Assembly: GCA_016802295.1 (NCBI GenBank)
Contig: JAESIW010000137.1
Coordinates: forward strand, 3,069,961-3,133,960
Length of the DNA stretch: 64,000 bases
Direction: 5' to 3'
DNA from: Brachionus rotundiformis
Lineage: Eukaryota; Rotifera; Eurotatoria; Ploima; Brachionidae
Within the stretch, counting starts at the first letter, position 1. Each line of letters begins with the position of its first letter. Position numbers and translations under genes: made by a program. This document shows positions 57,646 to 64,000 of this stretch, in pieces. The notes beneath the pieces were generated by a model, which saw only the letters and a list, made by a program, of their open reading frames with translations, searched no databases and was not told where the DNA came from.

Positions 57646-59939
57646 TCAGTTAGCAGTAGTCGGAATATTTAAAATTTTTAATTGTTGCTGAAATTTTTGG
57701 TTTTCAGCATTGTCGTCTTGTTCCAATGATGGCGATGGTTCGTTTAATGTTTGATTCAGATCATTGTCAACCTTTGTTTCTGTTTTAGCCAACTCTTTGA
57801 AATAATGAGCAGTTGGAAAATCAACGTTTTTATTTGCCAAAATTCCGAAATAGTTTTTTGTTGAAGTTCGAACTAAAATTTTGTTATTTAAATAATTAAC
57901 AAAATAATCAGGCAATCTATTTGAGTTAATTAGAAAATCATTTTGGTTTGAATTAAATTGGTTTTTTTTCCTTACAAAAGGAAATCTGGTATTTGAATGT
58001 GTATATATGTTGGCAAATGTTGAACATCGCTCAAATTCACCTTTTAAGTTAATTATCTTTGCCTGAGATCTTGAATTAGCTGTGGACTTGGCATTTGTAT
58101 TTTTGTTCTTATGCATTGCTGTGTTCAAATTAAGCTCATGTGTTTTTCTGTATTCCTTTAAAAGGTTTACAAACTCTTCTTCATTTAAATTCTTTACCAA
58201 CAGCTCAACATTCTCGTCTCCAAATCTGATATCTTCAAAGGAATATCTTTTCGATCCTATCCCTGATCTGAGGTTGTTTTTTCCTTTATTATTTAGATTT
58301 TGGTAAATTTCTTTAAACAAGTCAAGCTTTGTTTTGCCATGGTAAAGATTGTTATTCATTCCGTTTGAAATACTTGTTGTGTCAGTTCTTGTTTTTGGTG
58401 AAAGAAGCTCGGACTCAGATGTTTCTTTGAATTTAACCTCATTGTCAAAATTTTCTTTGGCTATTTGGGTTTTTTGTCTATGAGACGCGAAGTGGTCAGT
58501 TCTAGAACTTTTGATTTCTTTTCGATTGATTATTATGGGCGATAAAGACTTGGCAATTTCTGGGTTTAGAATGGTATTTTTGTTTCGATTGTAAAGACTA
58601 ATGCTTTTAGAGGAAGAGCTTCTTGAACTTGGTAGACCAGTTTTGTCATCAGTTAGCTTATTTTTCCTCAAGACTGTCGAGGGTCTAAAGCGATGCTTAT
58701 TGGCAACCAATGATTCGATGTAATTTTCAGCTTCGTTGAAAGTGTGTGAATTCTTGTCCGATTCGTCATCGATCACAAATTCATGAGGATGGCTTTCTTT
58801 TGTATTGGGACGTTTTTGCTCCATTAGTTTAATGTTTACATTTGCCAATGGCTGCCGTGGCTTTAAGTTTACTTTGAAAGCCGAATGCTTCCTAAAGCCT
58901 ATATCGGAGCGTGGAACGCTGGTGGAAGTTTTTTGTTGTGTCTCACCAGAATTCGGTACCAGCATATTTCTTATTTCACTTGCATATATGCCTGAAGAAA
59001 TATTTTTTAATTAAAAATTCACACTGATTCAGTTGATCCAAAAAATATTATTTGATCAAATAGTAAGCTTAATTTAACATTAATTTATTTAATGAGTCCT
59101 TATTTGACCATTATTGAAAATAAAATATAAAAAATTTTGAAAGACTTTAAACTTGGTTAAAATTTTAAGGACTATAAAATCTTGAAATAGATGGGAAAAT
59201 AGTCTGCGAGAAAATTAGTTAATTTTTATTTAAATAATATTAAAATTGAAATTGCTTAAGAGATAATTTTAAGTAAATTAAATTGATTGTAGAGAATAGA
59301 CTTGCAAAAGCAAAAGAAGTGTTTGCCAGACTAAAACCAGTGTGGAAATCAAAGTACTACTGCAAGGAAGCAAAAATCAAGATATACAACAATGTAGTGA
59401 GAGCAACACTGATGTATGCAAGTAAATGCTGGGACAACCCAAACAAAGCTCTTCAATGGACACCACAAGAAATGTAGGAAGACCAACAATAACATGGAGG
59501 TCGACAATCACGAAAGAGCTCACCGAAATGGGAATGACATGGGAAGAAGCAAGGGTGAAAACAAAAGATAGACTCGGCTGGAAATCAAAAGTGATGACCC
59601 TATGCTCCACTAGAAGTGAAAAAAATTAAATAAAAAATTGATTGTAAAATTATGAAAATTATGAAATATTCTATTGAGATTTAGAATGATTCATTGAATA
59701 AAAAAATAATTAAGCAATATTCGCCTCTGGAAGATTTAATAATCTGAATTTGATTTAATAAAATTAACTCAAATCGAGAAATTATTGAATTTGATTTAAC
59801 ATTGATTTTATTTAATGAAACTCAAGTAAATTTTAAAAAAATTAAAAATTATTGTCTCAGGGCATGGAATTTATTATAAATTAATTATCAACTTACCAGT
59901 TTTGTTTCTGGGCATAATTCGGCTCAATTTTTCATCCAT
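57646..59939 (-). CDS. Unrecognised, mostly disordered protein
   Basis: Two exons, 59897-59939 and 57646-58991 (905-nt intron), 462 aa. I do not recognise the family. Short N-terminus MDEKLSRIMPRNKT is joined in frame to GIYASEIRNMLVPNSGE. Composition is polar and basic, with Ser/Asn/Lys-rich low-complexity runs (SSRSSSSKSISLYNRNKN). The best candidates for folded or binding segments are DIRFGDENVELLVKNLNEEE (about 256-275), which predicts as helix, and LPDYFVNYLNNKILVRTSTK. No membrane helix, signal peptide or catalytic motif is visible. The single large intron carries a LINE remnant on the opposite strand. Base composition resembles neighbouring coding exons, so I believe the gene is real. 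Confidence 0.65.
59280..59646 (+). mobile_element. Internally deleted LINE remnant with 12-bp target-site duplication, inside an intron
   Basis: The insert 59292-59634 is flanked by identical AAATTGATTGTA at 59280-59291 and 59635-59646. Its first part reads RLAKAKEVFARLKPVWKS..YCKEAKIKIYNNVVRATLMY, and its second part, in another frame, NVGRPTITWRSTITKELTEM..GMTWEEARVKTKDR..LCSTRSEKN; both are typical of the end of LINE reverse-transcriptase ORFs. Roughly 80-100 residues normally between them are missing, so it has an internal deletion with frameshift. It ends in an A-rich tail (GAAAAAAATTAAATAAA). The duplication and A-rich tail indicate target-primed reverse transcription. It belongs to a different LINE family from the fragment at 28.8 kb and lies antisense to the host gene. 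Confidence 0.85.
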
Positions 59940-61405
59940 TTCGGATTTTTTATTTTGAAAAAAAAAAGACAACTTAAAACAAATTTAACACAAATCTATT
60001 TAAAGCTTTATTCTTACATCTAAAGGTATCTTTAGATAGGAATACTTAAAAAATTTATAAAGCTAATTAATTTCAAATCTCAAAATTGAAAATTAATGTT
60101 ATTATTTGAAAGAATTATATATGTTTGGCAAATATAGTTTACAATGAATAAATCTGAAAAGTAATGAAACCTTAGCATCCTTCAATATTTTACCAAAGAG
60201 CTACAATGTTTTTATTTCGACAAAATATTATTACAAAAAACTTCTAAATGTAAACTACATTACCACTGTTCGACAAATGATCATAATTAGTTGACAGCTT
60301 AGGTAAATTTCGGCAAAAAAAAGTCTTGAAATTAAGCAGGTTTAAATTATTTTGTTGTTATAATAAAATTAAAATTTTAAAATAAACTCAAATAACATTA
60401 GCTAATAACAACAACGTTCCTTTCCAAAGCTAATTTCAAATAAGCCCCCGTTATTTTTTTTCTGCTCTTTAAAAGAAAATAAATTTGAAAACAAACAAAT
60501 AAATTTTGTCAGATGGCGTATTCCAAAGCTAGAAACAAGTCTTTGGAAACAAAAAAATAAAACTATTATTTAGTTTAAAAGTATTTAATTTTCGTTTCTT
60601 ATGGACTTAGTGTTCATGACAATACGAAAATAGTCTTTAGTCACCAGAACAGATCGTGCCTATGATCGAATAATTTAGCTTATCAATCAAATTTTATTTA
60701 AATGCAAATTTTTTGAATTGTTTTTATAATAACTTTAATATTTTAATCTCAATTTATTGACATAAGAATATATTTACCGGCATGAATTGGAATTATATTT
60801 ATTTGTTTCGTTTACATTTTTAAATTTCATTATTTTAATCGTTTCACCATATTAAGCTTTCTAGGTAGACTTTAATTAAATTGGCTATGATGAAAAATCA
60901 TACCTTATTTAAAATTTTATATCAACTTTTTCCTTTATTTCTAAAAGCTTTTAAATACTAGTGCTTATCAAATATTTTATATTTTCTCCTCTAAAAAATT
61001 ACACAACTGGTTTAGCTATAATTAACTTCGATTTCAAACAACAACCCATTAATGATCACTTAAAAGTTTCCTTGAACTATTCAGTGGCAAATTGGAACAA
61101 TTTTGGATGAATCCGAACCAAAAAAACAGCTCATAAATTGTGAAATAAATTTAACTAAAATCAAAAAGATTTATTCTTTTTGATGCAAGAAATATGATAA
61201 ATCTCATGGAATTTAGCTGTTTAGATAAAATTTTATTTTATTATATTGATTTTCAATATTTAGAATTTAAAATTGATTGAATTTTATTTATTTTTTTAGT
61301 AAAATTGCTATGAGGTTTTTATACTTAATTAAATAGTAACCATTTTTTTTACTTATATTTATTTACAAAATTATCAAAAAAAATTAATTCAGACAAAAAA
61401 TAAAA
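59940..61405. other. 1.5-kb intergenic region, no gene seen
   Basis: Upstream flank of the unrecognised gene and 3' flank of TAF13. AT-rich with a few less A/T-rich patches near 60420-60450 and 60600-60665. Nothing could be identified. Confidence 0.5.
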
Positions 61406-61925
61406 TTAATATTTTGCCGCTTCGTCAAAAGCTTTTCTGGCCTTTTTCAATTCTTCGTTCATTATAAGCAAGTCTTTGGCTCTGGCATACTTTCTAGGGT
61501 CTTTCCTAAGCAAATACATCAAATCTTCAATTTGAACCTTATTTTGTTTATTAACTTCCATTATTTTTATGGTCTATATAATTAATTAAAATATAAATAA
61601 ATATAAAGTTGATAAAATAGAGACCATGTCCTGGACAAAATGGATAACTAAGTCTTCCAAAAGTTCTACTGATTCCTGATAAGGGTTTTCTTCGTCACCA
61701 AAGCCATACATCATCATTTTCACTTAGTCAATAAATGAATCTCAAGACTACAAATATTGATAAAAAATTTATTTACATTCTTTTAGAAAATAGTGTTTTT
61801 TTTTGTCTGAAGAATTTGTTTCGGTCTCAACCTCATGATTATCATCATCGAACTTGAAAAATAAATCAATCAAAAAAAGTAATCTTGATTTTTCTAATTA
61901 CTTGGTCTTCTATTTCATCCGCCAT
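61406..61925 (-). CDS. TAF13: TAF13, TFIID histone-fold subunit
   Basis: Four exons: 61902-61925, 61777-61852, 61625-61722, 61406-61573; 121 aa (human 124). Acidic N-terminus (MADEIEDQFDDDNHEVE), then the histone fold: MMMYGFGDEENPYQESVELL, EDLVIHFVQDM, KVQIEDLMYLLRKDPRKYAR, AKDLLIMNEELKKARKAFDE. Every segment lines up with human TAF13 (MMYGFGDDQNPYTESVDILE, VQVEDIVFLIRKDPRKFARV, LLTMNEELKRARKAFDE). TAF13 pairs with TAF11 in the TFIID complex and contacts TBP during RNA polymerase II initiation. Introns are 49-54 nt, and exons are as short as 24 nt. Its start lies 155 bp after the NUDCD3 stop on the same strand. Confidence 0.95.
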
Positions 61926-62080
61926 GATGTCAACTTATAAATTAAATTAAAATAAATCGTTTCATAACATACTAAGTCAAAACAAGCATTTTAATTAGCT
62001 TGTTTATTTATTTTTTTAGAATAAAAATATTAATGTCTATTTATTTAGTAATTAAATAGGAGAATTTTTATTTAAAAAAA

Positions 62081-63457
62081 TTAATTATTTTGATTTTTTT
62101 TTAAAACAGAAGGGTCGAAAGGCGTTCCTTTAAATGGTGAACCTTCGGCGTCCCATGCTTTTTTTAGAATTTCCAAATTTTTCTAAAAAAAATTGATTTT
62201 ATTCAAAATTACTAAAAAATTTAATTAACTTGTTCTTCTATTGTTGGTAGTCCGAGTCTTTTCTGATTTTCGTCATACATCATTTGTTTTATTTTAGCCT
62301 GACTTTCTTGGTCTAAATCTTCTAGAGGTTTTTCTGGGTTTATTTTTTTCAAGTCAATTTTTGGTTCATTTGCTAATAGATTTTCCCACCAACGTTCCTG
62401 AATTTTTTCCAAATTGATCTTAAAATACTTGATTAAATTAGCTAAAAATTAGTCAACTCCATACATGAACATGATCTGCCGGAAATAGACTCCAAGTGCA
62501 CTCATCAGGCTTGATACTCCATGGTAATTTATCGTCTAAGATAACTTGCCAAGAATCTAAAAGAAAAAAGTTTTAAATTAATTTTGTACTTAAAATAGAC
62601 TTTTTTTTATATACTTAAACATCTAAAAATAAAATTTACCTTGGCTTTTAGTTGAAATTTTTAAATGCTGCTTTTCGATTATTACTTTTAAATCTTTGCT
62701 TGTCTTGATCATTGGACTTATCTTAAATAAAGTAAAAAAAAATAAAATAAACTCTAGATTTAATTAAATTGTAAAGTATACATTAACTCTGACATCGATA
62801 TCTTTTATTGATTGGGTCCAAGTGTAATTATCACGTATGGCTCCATTGTAACTGGACGGATCTTTTTGAAACTTTTCTTGTTCGTTGGTTTCACCTGAAC
62901 AATTTGGTCTTGGAATTTCTTGTTTAGTTTCTTGTTTTTTTGAATTTTCACACTTAGTATTTGCTTTAGATGAAATTTCCTGATCTTGAAAAATATTCAA
63001 TATCTATCAAAAATGAATAGTTAACTTTTATTTACTTGATTTAAGTAATTTTTTTTTGAGATTATCTTTTGGAATTGAATCATATTTTTGAAATGTCTAA
63101 AAAATATTAGTTAATTTTTATCTATTTGAATTGAACGCTCACTTTTAAAACAGTTTGCTTAGCGACATTCGGAGGAAAGCCGTAAGGCTGATCCAATGTC
63201 TCTTGAATCAGAAAAAAATCTGTTCTAATTTTAGATAAATTTATTATTCCATTTTTATATTTAGTTATTTAGTTATTATTCAAACAAAATGTAAATAATT
63301 ATTGATTAGAATGTTACAACAGTTACCTTCTGTAAAGAAATCTGAAAACTGAGTCTAAAAAAGGCTCTATTTTGCCTTCCTGCTGGAGTATAGATAAAAA
63401 AATGTCATCATATTTTTCCTCTTTAGCTGACAACTCTTCGAAATCGTTCATGTTCAT
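62081..63457 (-). CDS. NUDCD3: NUDCD3, NudC/CS-domain co-chaperone
   Basis: Eight exons: 63327-63457, 63143-63224, 63036-63096, 62782-62984, 62640-62721, 62465-62556, 62230-62418, 62081-62182; 313 aa (human 361). N-terminal NudC region: FLSILQQEGKIEPFLDSVFR, FLYRRTDFF, YGFPPNVAKQTVLKTF. Then FQKDPSSYNGAIRDNYTWTQ and IDVRV open the p23-like CS domain, which ends near CTWSLFPADHVHINLEK. ERWWENLL and KKINPEKPLEDLDQESQ follow, and the C-terminus reads LKKAWDAEGSPFKGTPFDPS, diagnostic of NUDCD3 (LKKGWDAEGSPFRGQRFDPA in human). NUDCD3 works with HSP90 and stabilises dynein intermediate chains. Two in-frame ATGs lie at 63457 and 63451. Divergent from the gene starting at 63788. Confidence 0.92.
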
Positions 63458-63787
63458 TAAATTAATTTAAATTTATAAAGCCTAATATAAATAATATAAT
63501 TTAAATATTTTAATTCAATTCATGAATAAATGCAAAGATAGTTTAAATATTTTAGAAAGATATGAAAAAAAATCCGCCAAATTGCATATTTTACCCAACT
63601 TTTAGTTTTATTCTATATTATTTCTAGAAAATACAATTAAATTATTATTGTTAGCTTTAATCTATTTATGTTTACATTTTTTGGAAATTTTATTTTTTAT
63701 AAATAACTGAAATTGGAAGTAAAAGATGCTTGAATAATATTTTTTTTAGATTTAGATTGAGATTAATTAGTCGAGCGTTTAAACAAA
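63458..63787. promoter_or_regulatory. Short divergent intergenic region
   Basis: A 330-bp gap between the starts of NUDCD3 (minus) and the plus-strand gene at 63788 must hold both promoters or a bidirectional one. AT-rich; I cannot point to a specific element. Confidence 0.4.
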
Positions 63788-64000
63788 ATGGATATAGAGA
63801 GAGAAATGCAGCCATCATTGAAAATTTCTATCTTGGATCTTCCGGATATTTTTATGATCTCAGTGTTAAAATTGTTTAGAATGAGGCAGCTTCTTCAGAT
63901 TGCCAAGTAATATATAGTTAAATTAAATAAATTATTTTCAAGATTATTTTAATATTTATTTTTTGTATTAACTTTTTGAAGAATAGTAGTGGACCTAAAA
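63788..64000 (+). CDS. N-terminal part of a possible F-box protein, cut by the window end
   Basis: Exon 1 is 63788-63906 (ATG in AAACAAAATGG context), intron 63907-63981, and exon 2 starts at 63982 in matching phase and runs off the window. About 46 residues are visible: MDIEREMQPSLKISILDLPD, then IFMISVLKLFRMRQLLQIAK and IVVDLK. The pattern ILDLPD..x..LK.L....LLQIAKV-like resembles the first helices of an F-box (LPxELLxxIFxxL...DLxxxxxVC). That would make it an SCF ubiquitin-ligase adaptor, but the match is short. Without the rest, only the gene itself is well supported. Confidence 0.45.

Noticed and set aside
1..64000. CRISPR arrays, bacterial operons, Shine-Dalgarno sites, origins
   Set aside because: The window is clearly a spliced eukaryotic nuclear sequence; no regularly spaced repeats were seen.

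Overview
This is nuclear DNA from an animal. Base composition is strongly A/T-rich (I estimate about a quarter to 30% G+C; not computed). Most genes are cut by small introns, commonly 45-60 nt, with GT...AG borders. The gene set is bilaterian/protostome: an innexin, two alpha-type nicotinic receptor subunits, NuMA, a septin, linker histone H1, TAF13, TOMM7 and CNOT10. AT-richness, tiny introns, compact gene pairs and truncated LINE pieces fit a rotifer (a Brachionus-like monogonont is my best guess), but no species marker is visible.

Layout. 0.9-3.5 kb (-): STKLD1-like pseudokinase with helical repeats. 4.4-5.6 kb (+): pentameric ligand-gated channel lacking the Cys-loop. 5.8-6.7 kb (-): DUF1295/steroid-5-alpha-reductase-like membrane enzyme. 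7.5-13.7 kb (+): NuMA homologue, nine exons, 1902 aa. 14.6-15.7 kb (-): SEC62. 16.8-17.8 kb (+): BLOC1S1 then TMEM60, almost overlapping. 18.0-18.2 kb (-): a 47-aa TOMM7. 19.2-23.7 kb (-): CNOT10 with a Q/N-rich tail. 24.4-26.6 kb (-): septin-7-type septin. 27.6-28.3 kb (-): histone H1. 28.8-29.4 kb (+): dead LINE fragment. 29.9-33.3 kb (-): MORN5 followed 93 bp later by a PHF24/GINIP homologue. 33.3-36.9 kb: the longest gene-free stretch. 36.9-38.5 kb (+): innexin. 40.6-42.5 kb (-): PTPN1/PTPN2-type phosphatase with a tail anchor. 44.2-46.2 kb (-): a CDP-alcohol phosphotransferase joined in frame to a cytidylyltransferase. 48.7-50.9 and 53.9-55.8 kb (-): tandem nicotinic receptor subunits. 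57.6-59.9 kb (-): unrecognised disordered protein whose intron holds a LINE remnant with a 12-bp target-site duplication. 61.4-63.5 kb (-): NUDCD3 then TAF13. 63.8 kb to the end (+): start of a possible F-box gene.

Exon joins were made by eye. For every gene with listed exon coordinates I summed exon lengths and checked phase at each junction, and each gave an open frame to a stop. Family names rest on remembered features of known proteins, not on a search.

The most unusual object is the fusion at 44.2-46.2 kb. One polypeptide appears to carry both a head-group activating domain (CTP-dependent, TagD/CCT-like) and a membrane CDP-alcohol phosphotransferase domain with all four catalytic aspartates: two consecutive steps of phospholipid synthesis in one protein. 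Close same-strand pairs (BLOC1S1-TMEM60, MORN5-PHF24, NUDCD3-TAF13) raise the possibility of polycistronic transcription with trans-splicing.
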